Shown: piece after piece, positions 35,107 through 47,300 of the stretch
How positions within the stretch are numbered: the stretch's first letter is position 1
How the letters are laid out: the number at the start of each line of letters is the position of its first letter
NCBI GenBank assembly: GCA_010015745.1
Contig: ML978178.1
Location: 267,981 to 331,980, forward strand
From: Setomelanomma holmii
Taxonomy: Eukaryota > Ascomycota > Dothideomycetes > Pleosporales > Phaeosphaeriaceae
Length of the DNA: 64,000 nt
Reading direction: 5' to 3'
Program-made: the position numbers and the translations under genes
The notes under the pieces: model-generated
Databases searched by the model: none
Told to the model about the DNA's origin: nothing
The model's input: only the letters and a program-made list of their open reading frames with translations

Positions 35107-35787
35107 TCAATCCGAGTCCTCGTCACTGACGTCCATCTCCATTTCAGCATCCTCCTCTTCTTCCTCTTCTTCCTCTTCCTCCTCGTCTCGTGCTCTCTTC
35201 TGACCCTTCGCGGCATCTGGCGCATTGACTGGGACCGCCTTTGCTGGTGCTGCGCCGAAGCCTGTGGCCTGTGCGGTCGTATTTTCTGGCTCGTCTTCTT
35301 GCTCAGGTTCTGGCATCTTGTATGACCCGTCGAGTTTTGCTATGGTGTCCGATTTGGTCTTTGCGTATGCTATTTGCTTTAGGACGGTTAGCACATTCCC
35401 GAAAGCCATAGCGGGGCATTTGAACACACCATGTCCTTGCCGAAGAATGTGAAGCCCTGCAATGCGCGCATGGCCTGCGTTGAGGAGTCGATATCGCGGA
35501 ACACAATGTGCGCCTGTCCTCGCATCTTCGGGGTCTTGAGCGCTACCACGTCGAGAATGACGCCATAGGTCTCGAATAGCATATAGAGATTCCGCTTTAA
35601 ATCGTCCTTAGGGAGCTTGTCTGGTAGACGGTGAACATAGAGACTATGGTCAATTAGCGACCCTGCATTTTTTGTTGGCTTAAGACACAGTGCGCGCCGT
35701 CATTATCATTACTTACGTTCTGTTCGGGACGCCTTCACCCTTCGAGACCACAATCGTGCCTGGCGCTCCTCGCGTAGTTGTCGCCAT
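35107..35787 (-). CDS. MSL1: U2 snRNP B''/U1A-type RRM splicing protein
   Basis: Three exons: 35787-35717, 35643-35430, 35376-35107; introns of 73 and 53 bp; 184 aa. Proteins of this family bind stem-loops of U2 (B'') or U1 (U1A) snRNA in the spliceosome. A single RRM spans ~25-105: RNP2 is LYVHRL and RNP1 is RGQAHIVF, followed by GFTFFGKDM and QIAYAKTKSD, the typical U1A/U2B'' C-terminal strand. There is no second RRM (metazoan U1A and U2B'' have two), as in yeast Msl1. The tail is acidic: a run of about a dozen Glu then Asp/Ser-rich residues. The choice between U2B'' and U1A cannot be made from sequence alone; I favour U2B''. It is divergent from KIN28 with 365 bp between starts. Confidence 0.88.
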
Positions 35788-36152
35788 CGTCGTGTGTAGG
35801 TAATTGAAACCTGTTCGAGACGTCGGTGGTGAGTTGAGCTCTCCGCAAAAGTTCACGAGAGTCGACGCTAAGGTTCGGGGGCCGTGCGTTCGTCGCCGCA
35901 TTGTCACTTCGAACATGGCCTCTTTCACTCACAAACGCGGCGATTGAAAGAGGAGGACCTTCAGGCGCATAGAACCCAAGCTATAGATGATCATGAGGAT
36001 TTTCTCCCTAACCACGCCTCACACTTCACTCCAACAAGAGTCGTTTCGCGCGTCACCTTGAACTTTACGGACCTCGCCAGCTCTACACGCGACCGCTCCT
36101 TCACGCACGTTTCCAGGCAGCAGACGTCGAGTCTGCTCACGCAGAACCCATC
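35788..36152. promoter_or_regulatory. Shared divergent promoter, RRM gene and KIN28
   Basis: 365 bp separate the two start codons, so both promoters and 5' UTRs must lie here. No specific element was identified. Confidence 0.5.
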
Positions 36153-37430
36153 ATGGCACCCTCACCCGTACCTCTGAGCCCACGGCCTAATCCGCCTGGC
36201 CAGAAGGTACCTCCTAACGCTGCCAAAACAAAAGCCCTTGCTATACTCAACTCGAGCAATAGAGCCGTACGCTCATCCGCCGCCGCACCAGCTGTCAGCA
36301 TAACCAGCGACGCCGCCGATAGTAGCCTCGATATGGCGGAGCAAATGAACAACGAGGTGAAGGACCGATTTGTATGGGGCAAGAGGCTGGGAGAGGGTAC
36401 ATACGCTCATGTATACCAAGCACACTATCGGAATAATCCCACGAAGCTCGTCGCCATCAAGAAGATCAAAATCGTAGACGAATTCATAGACGGCATCGCC
36501 CTGGACCCCATTCGTGAAATCAAATACCTCTCCGAACTTTCGCATCCCAATATCATTCAGCTAGTCGCCGTCTTTTCCAACAAAGACCAAAACCTGCACC
36601 TCGTCCTCGAATTCGCACCTCTCGGCGACATTGAAGGCCTATGGAAGAGCAGACCTTCGCTACCCTACGGCGGCGCAGATATCAAGGCCTGGGCTCTCAT
36701 GATCTGCCAAGGCATCTGGTTCTGCCACGAGAACTTCATCCTCCACCGCGACATCAAGGGAAACAACCTGCTCATCGCCGCCGACGGCACCGTCAAAATC
36801 GCCGATTTCGGTCTTGCGCGCTCCTTTGCCGACCCAGGCGGCAAGGCCATGACAAACCAAGTAATTACACGCTATTACCGCCCTCCTGAACTCTTCTACG
36901 GAGCCTACCACTACGGCAGCACAGTAGACATGTGGAGCATCGGCTGCGTCATCGCCGAGCTCTGCCTGCGCGGCTACTTTCTCCCAGGCCAAACAGATAT
37001 CCAGCAACTCGCACTGATCTGCGATCACTTCGGCACACCGACCGAGGAAACCTGGCCCGGCGTAACAAGCCTACGACACTACATCCCCCCCGAGAAACAA
37101 ACAGGCGCAACAAAAGGCATCACCGCAAGCTCACGCGGAAAGCCACACTCCTGGTGGCGCACCACTTTTGCGCTCTTGGGCGAAGACGGTATCGATCTGC
37201 TTAAAGGCATGCTAGCTCCCGATCCAAACCAACGTCTCTCGTCCCGCGCCGCGCTCGAACATCGCTACTGGACGTCAAATCCACGTCCCACGCGCAAGGA
37301 AAATCTACCAAAGTTAGGCGGTGGGAAAGAGAAGATGGCAGAGGACTTGAAGCGCAAACCAGGCGAGACGCCTGCAAATGGGCGTGCGGATAAAGTGGCT
37401 CGCAAACTCGACTTTGGAAATATGGGGTGA
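36153..37430 (+). CDS. KIN28: CDK7/Kin28 cyclin-dependent kinase of TFIIH
   Basis: Single exon, 425 aa. Kin28/CDK7 is the TFIIH kinase that phosphorylates the RNA polymerase II C-terminal domain. Kinase motifs: GEGTYAHVY (Gly loop, ~80), VAIKKIK (catalytic Lys), a helix DPIREIKYL, HRDIKGNNLLI (catalytic loop, ~197), DFGLA (~219), and the activation loop MTNQVITRYYRPPELFYG with the activating Thr in V-I-T-R. The family's usual V-V-T-R-W-Y-R-A-P-E-L reads V-I-T-R-Y-Y-R-P-P-E-L here. There is an N-terminal Ala/Pro/Ser-rich extension of ~70 residues, and a basic C-terminal tail. The helix C sequence lacks a PSTAIRE motif, which fits CDK7 rather than CDK1. Confidence 0.9.
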   Translation: MAPSPVPLSPRPNPPGQKVPPNAAKTKALAILNSSNRAVRSSAAAPAVSITSDAADSSLDMAEQMNNEVKDRFVWGKRLGEGTYAHVYQAHYRNNPTKLVAIKKIKIVDEFIDGIALDPIREIKYLSELSHPNIIQLVAVFSNKDQNLHLVLEFAPLGDIEGLWKSRPSLPYGGADIKAWALMICQGIWFCHENFILHRDIKGNNLLIAADGTVKIADFGLARSFADPGGKAMTNQVITRYYRPPELFYGAYHYGSTVDMWSIGCVIAELCLRGYFLPGQTDIQQLALICDHFGTPTEETWPGVTSLRHYIPPEKQTGATKGITASSRGKPHSWWRTTFALLGEDGIDLLKGMLAPDPNQRLSSRAALEHRYWTSNPRPTRKENLPKLGGGKEKMAEDLKRKPGETPANGRADKVARKLDFGNMG

Positions 37431-38074
37431 GGTAAAAGAGCGTTTGGGTGGCTCCGAGATTTGCCGAACGTGAGTGTCGGGGAAACGGGAGGCGTTTTTG
37501 ATCTGGTATTCATGGCGCATAGGGCTGCATTGAGCCTAAGGTAGCCGCCGTTTGCATTTCCGGGAGTTTGGGATTTGGAGATAGATGTTTAGGGTTGCGT
37601 ATACCTTCGGGGTCGTTTTGACCCGAGAAAAGATACCATGCGGATTCGCTCACTATTGAGCTGAGCGATTGCGGACTTAGATTTAGATGCCTTGTAATAC
37701 AGTGTACAGATACGCAATTTGGTCCATTGCATCACTGCAGGCTGAAGACCCTCGGGCTGGCTTACATGTTGCGTAATATTTTGACAGGGTGCTGACAGCC
37801 TCCTCGCTATGGATTCATTATGTGATGGAAACTTCAAGGTCATGCACATAGCTCCAGAAGGCACTTTGATCAATTTTCGAATCGGCATACCAACGCCGTC
37901 ATTGAGTTGCTGGATACTCAAAATCATTCGTCGTGCTACGTGAGGTATTTCATCTTCTTTCTCTCATTTAGGGTCCTCATCGGTCATCTTCTGCCGTGCG
38001 CAACAATTCTGACGTGTAACACCGTTCGTACAAATCCTGAGCATTCCAAATTGACATGTGCTCTTGCAACATGC
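37431..38074. other. Convergent 3' flanks
   Basis: Between the KIN28 and pyruvate carboxylase stops. No feature recognised. Confidence 0.55.
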
Positions 38075-41000
38075 TCACTTGGTAAGCTTGCACACAAGAT
38101 CGCCAGAGTCGACCGAATCCCCTTCGCGGACCGACAGGTTGCTGACCTTACCAGAGTGAGGAGCGGAGATGACCATTTCCTATTTGAGGTTAGCATAGTC
38201 ACACAAATATTCTAACGTCTAGAAGACTTACCATCTTCATGGCGCTGAGAATGGCAACTGGGTCACCCTTCATGACCTCGCTGCCATCGTGGACGCGAAC
38301 CTCAACCAAGACACCAGACATAGGTGAGCCGACTTGGCTGCTGTCGGTGGGATCGGCCTTTGGTCGCGAGACATTGTCGATAGCCGCATGCTGATCCTCG
38401 ACAGTGACGGTACGTGTCTCGCCGTTCATCTCGTAGAAGACCTCACGAGTGCCGGTCTGCTCGGACAGAGGACCGATGGCAAGGAGCTTCAAAATAAGAA
38501 CCTTACCCTTCTCGAGCTCGACGTGGAACTCCTCGCCAATCTCTGGGCGCGATAGGAAGTAGCGCGTTGGCAGGACCGACAAATCCCCGTACTTGGTGGT
38601 CCACTTCTTGTAGTCCTCGAAGACCTTAGGGTACATGATCGCCGAGGCAACATCGCACTCGGTTGCATCACCCCACTTGGTCTTGAGATCCGCCTTGACC
38701 TTCGCAACGTCTACGGGATCAAGGTAGAGACCAGGTCGCTTGTCCATCTTCCTCCGGTCACGGAGAGCATGTGATCGAAGAGGCTCAGGGAAACCACCGT
38801 ATGGTTGACCCATCAGACCCTCGAAGAACTCAAGGACTGAAGATGGGAAGTCGAGTTGCTCCGCCTTGGCAAGAACATCGTCGTAAGAGAGCTTGTTGGA
38901 CACCATGAACTGAGCCAGGTCTCCGACAACCTTGGAAGTGGGTGTGACCTTGACAATATCGCCAAGGAGGTCGTTGGCCTGTTCGTAGGCCTTCTTTGTC
39001 TGAGCCCACTGTTCACCGAGACCTTGTTGAGAGGCTTGGAAGATGAGGTTGGTAAGTTGACCACCAGGGATCTCGTGCTCGTAGACCTCGGGATCAGGGC
39101 CAGTGAGACCGGCCTCGAATGGCGAGTAGAGAAGGCGGAGTTGAGCCCAGTAGGCGTCGAGATTGCGGATCATGTGAACATCGAGCCCAGCGTCGAAATC
39201 GGTCCCCTCGAGCGAAGCAAGGATAGCACCAATGCTGGGCTGGGAAGTCATACCAGACATGCTGTCAATAGCAGCATCGATACCATCGGCACCTGCCTCA
39301 ACGCACGCCACCATCGAGGCAACACCGGTACCGGCGGAGTCGTGGGTGTGAACGTGGATAGGGAGGTCGGGGTACTTCTTACGGATGGTACCAATGAGAA
39401 GGCGAGCAGCGCGGGGCTTGAGAACACCAGCCATATCCTTAATACCAAGAATATGAGCGCCCATACCAACAATCTTGTCAACTACGCTGACGTAGTACTC
39501 AAGGTTGTACTTCTTCTTGGGGTTCAGCATGTCTCCAGAGTAGCACACAGTACCCTCGGCAACACCACCGGCCTTGAGGACAGCCTTGATACCAACCTCG
39601 AGCTGCTCAACGTCATTCAGCGCATCGAAGACACGGAAGATATCGACACCATTCTTCTTGGCCTGCTCGCAGAAGTGGAAGATGGCGTTGTCAGGGAGGG
39701 ATGAGTATGCGACACCGTTGGCTCCACGAAGCAACATCTGGAAGGGAATGTTGGGTACAAGCTTCCTCATCTTCCTGAGACGCTCCCAAGGATCCTCATA
39801 AAGGAAGCGCATGGCAACGTCGAAGGTCGCGCCACCCCAGCACTCAAGCGCCCAGGCGTTGGCGAAAGCATGGCTAGTCTCTTTGGCAATGTTGAGCAAG
39901 TCGACTGTTCGCACACGGGTCGCAAGAAGTGACTGGTGAGCGTCACGCCAGGTCGTGTCCATGATCAAGCAACCTTTGTTGGCACGAACAGCTTTGGCGA
40001 AAGCATCGGGGCCCTCTTTGACGAGAATGTTCCTCCAGCCCTTGGTGCAGGGAACAGATGTGTCGACTTGGTTGCCAGCGTTATCCAAGATCTTGGGGAT
40101 GGGAATTTCGCCCTTGAACTTGGGCTCTCCAATCTGTCCCTTGATCTGGCTGCCGTTGACCGCGAGGTCTCCTAGGTAGGCAAGAAGCTTCTGAGCACGG
40201 TTCTGCGAGCCAATCAGGTCGAAGAGGGCTGGCGTATCATCGATGAAGGTGGTCCAGCATTTACCGTCCACGAATGTAGGATGTGTGAGGAGCTTGATCA
40301 AGAAGGGAATGTTGGTCTTGACACCGCGGATACGGAACTCAACGAGCGCACGCAACATCTTGCGGCGGACGATTTCGTATGTGGAACCACGGCACGAGCA
40401 TTTCACCAACATGCCTAGAGGAGGTCAGCTTCCGTTTCACGTGTATGCATCATGCTGAATACACTCACTGTCGTAATGTGGGGTAATAATGGCACCTGCG
40501 AAACCATTGCCTGGGAACTCGTCAGTTTGGGTCTGTCCATATGGACTTGCCATTCTCACCTCCGTCGAGACGGACGCCATTGCCACCAGCAGAGCGGTAC
40601 ACTTCTATCTTTCCAGTATCTGGCGCAAAGCTCTGCGACGGGTCTTCTGTCGTGATACGGCATTGGAAGGCGAATCCTCGTGTGGAGATGTGGTCCTGGG
40701 TCAGGCCGAGCTGCTCGAGGGATGCACCAGCGGCGATCTGGATCTGTGCGGCGACGATATCGATTCCGGTGACTTCTTCCGTAATTGTGTGCTCGACTTG
40801 ACTTGGAAATTATTAGCACTATTCCTGGCTATTTTGAGCGTATATGACTTACATGCGAGGATTGATCTGGAAGTGGAAGAAACATGTTAGTTTGCTTACT
40901 TGCAAGGGGAAGGGATGTTCAAACCTCAATGAAGTAGTATCTAAAATTGAGTCAGTTCATGTGCCTTCTCTGCTTCGTAAATCACTGTTACACACCTGTT

Positions 41001-42304
41001 CTGTTGATCGACCAAGAACTCGGCAGTACCCGCATTGCGGTACTTTACGGACTGAGCAAGCCTAACGGCATCGGCCAAGATATTGTCGCGAGTCTCAACC
41101 GGGAGATCCTTTGCCGGGGCAATTTCGACAACCTTCTGATGGCGACGCTGGACCGAGCAATCACGCTCGTACAAATGGACGACATTGCCGAGGTTGTCAC
41201 CAAGCAGCTGCACCTCGATGTGCTTCGGCTTGTCGAGGAAGCGCTCGACGAAAACGGTGCCGTTGCCGAAGGCCGATTTGGCTTCTGATGTTGCGCGCTC
41301 AAACGAGTCCTTAAGGGTAGACTGCTCGCGGACTACACGCATGCCACGGCCACCACCACCGAATGCGGCCTTGATGATGATGGGGAAACCGTATTCGTCG
41401 GTAAAGGCCTTGACATCCTCGAATTTCTCCACGGGGCCTGGTGTTCCTGGCACGACGGGCACATTGCACTTGATGGCCAGCTTGCGCGCAGAGACCTTGT
41501 CGCCGAGCGCGTCAATCGTGTCGGGCGAGGGTCCTACAAACTAAACCGCAACATGTAAGCCAAACTGCATCTGACGTCGATTGCCAAAAGCAATCTTTAT
41601 TCTCTTGGAGATCGGCAGCGCGCCCGCGCATAGTGCAAGATAAAGCATTAGCAAGTAGCCGGTGGCCCCCCGCCATGCATCTCCGGACACAGATACGCTC
41701 AACAGCTATTAGATAGCTGCACAACCCCTCCATGCGCGCTGCGTCATAGGGTAAACAAAGGCGGGCAGAGAGGCAGAAACTCACAATGAGGCCGGCCTTT
41801 TCGACATTGCGCGCAAACTCTGCGTTCTCTGACAGGAAGCCGTAGCCCGGGTGAATCATGTTCACATTATGCTCGACGGCAATCTTGATGATCTCGTCGC
41901 CGGCCAGGTACGCTCCGACAGGCGTGTACTGGCCGCGCGCGCCAATCTCGTAGGCCTCGTCGGCCTTTTGCCTGTGCATGCTGAGGCGGTCCTCATGGCT
42001 GTAGACGGCCACGGTGTGCAGCGACAGCTCGTGGGCTGTACGGAAAATGCGGATGGGGATTTCTCCTCGGTTGGCCACTAGCAGAGGGAGAGAGCTTGTT
42101 AGCTATGCCGGGAAGCTTCACGCGAGCCATTGAGGGTGCGGACAGCGTACCCAGGAGCTTCTTCAGCTGCATGATGGAGCTGCTCGCTCGCAGTCGGTGG
42201 TGCACCGAGTTGCGGTGCGGGTGGTGCTCGCCATGCTCGACGTCGTCGAAGTCATTCTCGTCAATGGCCGACGAGGCATTCTTATCCGGGACTGGCTCGG
42301 CCAT
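38075..42304 (-). CDS. PYC1: Pyruvate carboxylase
   Basis: Nine exons: 42304-42151, 42077-41785, 41540-40996, 40940-40925 (16 nt), 40866-40853 (14 nt), 40801-40560, 40510-40469, 40414-38232, 38179-38075; 1197 aa. It carboxylates pyruvate to oxaloacetate using biotin and ATP. In order: biotin carboxylase domain ([66 protein letters not shown] spread over three exons), carboxyltransferase domain ([33 protein letters not shown]) and biotin carrier domain with AMKM near the end. The last intron falls directly after the ATG-AAG-ATG of the biotinylation motif. The acidic N-terminus has no mitochondrial-type presequence, so a cytosolic enzyme is likely, as in other fungi. The second intron is ~244 bp, much longer than others here. 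Confidence 0.95.
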
Positions 42305-44356
42305 GTTCACTGACGGCTGGGTAGATTAAGGATAGGGAAGGGGAGAGGGGGAAGGAGAGGGCAGACTTGAGAGCAAGCCAAAAAGTCACGGCAGGAGTAC
42401 GAGCTATATATCGGCGGTATCGGACAGTCCCCAGAGTTTGCTCTTGCGAGTCACCATTAATCCCAAAACGGTCAGCTCTGATAATTGACGTAGCCAAGGC
42501 CAGATCGAAACGCTGCTCTGGCCTGCAGACCCCGTCGGCGAGTCTCATGCATCAAAAGAAACGGAGCTTTGCACGCTAGCGGGCCATGGCCTGCTCAGAG
42601 CTCCAGCTGCCCCTCCATGTGCGCGGGGAGATATCTGCGGCCAAAACCCCATGCTCACATCATACAATTGCCCAACCCTGTGAGAGGTCCCGCCACGCAT
42701 CCCATCACCGCGGCCAGTGCACGCGTATAAAATTTCTCCAGCCATATCCCACGCCTTGTGCTTTGCTCGCACGCGTGACCGCGGAGCCAAGTCATAGCAA
42801 TTAGTCGCCCACATGCTCTCCAAAACACTTCCTACACACCCGCTCACCGCCAGGCCCACCCATTGACGCAGCCTGCCTCTCCCCCTCCTGGTTGCTCTTT
42901 TCCGTGAATCGCAGCATGGTGTTGGAGGTTTAGCTCGACACCACGGAAGAATGGGTGCTTCACGCGCTTTGCTTCGGCGCACGCTCGGTCAGCCGAGTGA
43001 TATGCCTGCGGTCCCGCACTTGCTTCGCGAACATAGCAATCCTTCCCGGTCTACTCCTCACAGCCCTGCCGCGTACCTGCATGTTGCGAGGAAGACTCGG
43101 GTGCCTGGGGCATGCACTACTTTGATCCGTGATGCTGCACAATGCGTTGCGGGAGAGAGCCGGATCTCCACAATCACTTGGTATTGCCTAGGTTCTTAGT
43201 GTTGTCTGGAAGTACATAGGCAGAAAAGCAAGTTCGACCATTGTGCCAAATCTGTGGAGCTTGCCGTTCACTGAGTCGTGTTGGCCTAGATCTTCAATTG
43301 CTGATATTAGCTCGCGTCACATTAGAAGGAACGATTCTACTGCGCATGCTTGTGTAGCTTGGTCAAACTCGGAATCTGTACGCACAATTCTGTAGACTCA
43401 ATTGCATATGAAATATCACAACGAAGAAATTCTGAGTACGTTGTGGAATATCTCATGAGAGAATGTCGTTGCACCTGTCCAATTGCCATAAGGCTGTATG
43501 CACAACGCGCTCTACCAATGAACATATATAGCTGAACACAAGGTGGAACCGCCTTAATGCCTTCAACAACCCATCTATTCAACCTGAAATTCAGTATACA
43601 TACGCGTCTCTTCCCTCCAACACAATACATACCGGCATCAATCCAACCTTACACGCCCACCTGAAAATAAAACAGAGCACCTGCCACCACAAACACCAAT
43701 ATCGCCTCAACACTCCGGCCCCACCCAGAAGCCTCCCGCACGTTTCATTGAGACCACAAAGCTACACGGAGCCGCGACTTGGCAGTCGATCATGCATCAG
43801 TGGCTGGCACAACCTTAAAACAATCTCGCATCTTGGCGTATCAACGTCCGAAGCGGGGCGGGCAAACACTGCTCTGGGCTGGGTGTTCTTGCTGAGCCCC
43901 AGACTGAAGAGCCTCACAAATGTTTCACAAGACAAGATGCCTTTGACAAAGCATTGAGATGCTGCGCGAGATGATATACCTGCGCGAATGGGCTTGTCAT
44001 GTTGTGTGTATAATTTCTCACAACACCAACACGATATTCTGGTGCACAGGCAAACCATCAAATCAAACGTATCTCAGCACGATACTGTACACAGCATGCA
44101 CACATCACAAACCACACACAGGATGATTCAACGCACGAATGACTGATTAGCTAGAATACAGGAGTCCGAAGATGTTCCAAGCACAGAACACTCAGACTCA
44201 TGAACCACCTGAACGCCTGTAGAGTACACTTGCTGCCTGCTAATCCAGGATGTATGCACTCGCTTTTGCATGCTCTCCAACCACAAGATCAATATGTAGA
44301 TCGAAGGCAATGCCCCTTGCCTCCCTTAGTGCATTGCAAACTTCCCCTGAAAAGCT
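42305..44356. other. Tandem intergenic region, no gene seen
   Basis: About 2 kb between the pyruvate carboxylase start and the clathrin heavy chain stop, both minus strand. Short frames only; no recognised RNA or repeat. Confidence 0.5.
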
Positions 44357-47300
44357 CTAGAAGCCACGGAAACCAGTTGGCTGTGGTGCAATGCCGTTGG
44401 CTTGGCCATAAGGACCGGGTGAAGGAGCCGAACCAACCGGACCTTGTGTGAGCATGAGACGTGAGCCCAAGATAGGGGTGTCTTCCTCCTTCTTCTGTTG
44501 TGACGCCTCACGAGCCTTGCGCTCCTCGTTGTCTTTCGTGAGCAGCTCGATTGCTGCTGTCTGTCGCGACAAGAGGTTGATCATGTACGGCATGGTGAAG
44601 TCGTGCAGGCCATTGCGCCATGACATCTCCAAGATGACGTCTGGGCGAATGAGGTCGTAGCAGGCGTAAAGCATGCCAACGTAGCACTCGCGGCTGCCAA
44701 TGTCGACAAACTAGATACCGGGTTAGCTTGAGAGTAGGAAACGGAAAAAGAATAAACTTACGTATCTTAGGAGATCCTCGACAATCTCTGACTTGGTGGA
44801 CATTGCTGACGTCTCGATCGCATCCTTGAACAACTTGTCTTGCTTGGACAGGGCGATGGACTTCTCCCATCGCTTGTTCTTGCGGTAGATATCGGCGGCG
44901 ATTTGTCGGAAGAACACAAGATCATGCTTCTCGAGACGCTGCGCAAGGTCAACAGGGTCATAGTTGTCGTAGTTGTTGACCGAGTCGCGGAGAGTCTTAT
45001 AGTCCTCCTCTTCGATGAGCAGGTCATTGAGTGCGTTGTTGACTTCACGCTTGTTCTGCGACTGAACGTTGAGCAGGAAAGGCTTGATCAGAGGGATGTT
45101 GTCGGACTTGACGAACATGCGGACGACGCGGTTGACGTCAATCCTGGGTGTCAGTGCCTGCAGAAGATCGGTGAGAAGAGTTGGTTGCTCCTCCAGGTAG
45201 AAGCCCAATGCACGGTAGTAGATCTCGACATTGGTGGCCTTGGTGATCGTGTCCTTAAAGGCCTGGTGCTCCCAAGCATCGCTGCTCCTCTCCATCATCG
45301 CAAGTGCGGCATTGTCCCACTCGTCGTAGTGGACATACAAGAAGATCAGTTCTGGCCAGAGATGAGCTTCCTCGCAAGAGCGGATCATTTTGGGAATGTT
45401 GATGCGAGACCAGAAGAGACGAAGATGTTCCATCACACGCTCTGGATGGTACTTGGAGAGAGCATTGCCGAGCTCTGTGAACATGCCCATGTGTGCACGC
45501 TCAAGACCAAGACCAGCCTCGAGAAGACTGATGAGTTCGTCGAAATAGCCGTTGCGCTCGTACTGCTTGACAAGCTCGGCGAGCTCTTCAGCATGAACAA
45601 TGAGGTTGAGACCGCAAATCTGCGCGAGACGGAACTCCTTCTTGGCAACGCAGGCTTCATTGACTTGCCTCCATACCTTCACGCTGTTGGCCTTGCGCGC
45701 GCATTCAACAGCAGCTTGGTAGTCCTCAAGATGTACGAGGGTGGTAGCAAGCTTAGCCCAATTCGAGATGCTAGTGAAGAAGATCTTGGCAGCCTCATGG
45801 TAACCCTCTTCGTATGCCTTGTCACCAGAAGCCTCCACGTCTGCAACGTTGCTTGCACGCAGGAAGTCCTCAAGCTCAGGAAGCTGATTGGTGCGGGCGA
45901 AGCAGAAAGCCAGAGCTGTGTCGACAGGTACTTCACGGAGAGTCTTGCGGGCCATCCTCAAGAACTTGATCAAGTCCTCGTCCTTACCGGCGTGTGTGGC
46001 GATCTCAATCACTTCCAAGAAGTTGGATGGATCACCTGCGCGAATGTAGGAGTCGATTGAGTCCGTAACGCGAAGGCCATCAAGTTGGGCTTTTGCGACT
46101 CTGCTCCACACACTTGGTTCATCGACGCGGTCGGCGTACTCTTGAGCACGATCAATACTCACGATGTGCTCAATAAGAACATTGGCAGCATCGACGTGGC
46201 TATTGTGCTTCTTGAAAATCTCGAAGGCCTCCTCGTACATACCGACCTCGATACATTGCTGAGCAATATCCTCTGGCGTGTAGTGGTCAAGGCTGTGGAT
46301 GTAATGCATCATCCGTCCACGGTCAGACTTCGCGGCCGTGAGCATGAGCAAGTTCTGCAATGATGGGTTGTCGCTGAAGCTGGAGGGCTAAATTTTGGTG
46401 AAGATAGTCAGCAGCTGTTTTCCAAGCAATATTTGGATCGACTTTTACGAACCTCCAAGATGATCTTCTCCAGAAGCTCGATCAGCTCCGACGGCATGTC
46501 GCCCGTGATGAAGGCCTTGACAGCGACTGACACTTTATCGGGGTCGCTGCTCTCGGGAACAGCAGTGGAAGTGACCTGGTCGACAAGGCTCCTCCTGTGC
46601 ATGTTGTTGGGCGACAGCACGTAGTCCCAAATCTCGGAGTCGGCACGATCGAGTAGGTAGCGCGCTTGAGCCTTGAACATGGCGTTCTCGTTGGTAATAT
46701 GGATGAGCTCGAGATCGTTCTGGCCCTTGCTGTATGCGATGAAGGCAAGGTTGGGGTCGCGCTTCTCACAGTACTTGCCAACCACAAGAGTATCATATTG
46801 ATCGTTCTCCTTCAAAAACTTCTCGGGGTTGTTGTTGCCTGGAGGTATACAGAGTCAGTTTGCAAGATAGGGCTATACTCCAAGGCCAGTACTCACTGTC
46901 GATATATATTTTTGCCAGAGCGTTGTAAACGGCGGTTTGTTGATTGCCGCTCGCCAGAGTCTGCTCCAAGAATGGGAGGAGGAGCTTGAGACGGTTCCGT
47001 GACTCGACCTCTGAGACGAGCTCATCGATGGGAATCGACGAAGGCGTCACAGAAGCAAGGAGTCCTTTGATTATGGATTCGTCACAATCCACGTCGAGAA
47101 GACCGCCAATGACAGCCGGAGTCCGTGCTGGGTTGACGCGCTGGACATAGACTTCAATCGACTTGAACTGCTGCTTCTTGTACAGGTACAAGACGAGGTC
47201 GTGGATGAAGTTGAAACGATCGCAGACGATGATCAATGGGAGTTGCTCGGTCAGGTTGGCCTCCTTGAGGAAGTTCTTGACCTTCTCGGGATCGTAGAAG

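Noticed and set aside
38856..39704. 282-codon open frame antisense to pyruvate carboxylase
   Set aside because: Same explanation: antisense shadow of a highly conserved coding exon.
44840..46060. 406-codon open frame antisense to clathrin heavy chain
   Set aside because: It mirrors the codon bias of the real gene, has no domain, and the sense strand is certain.
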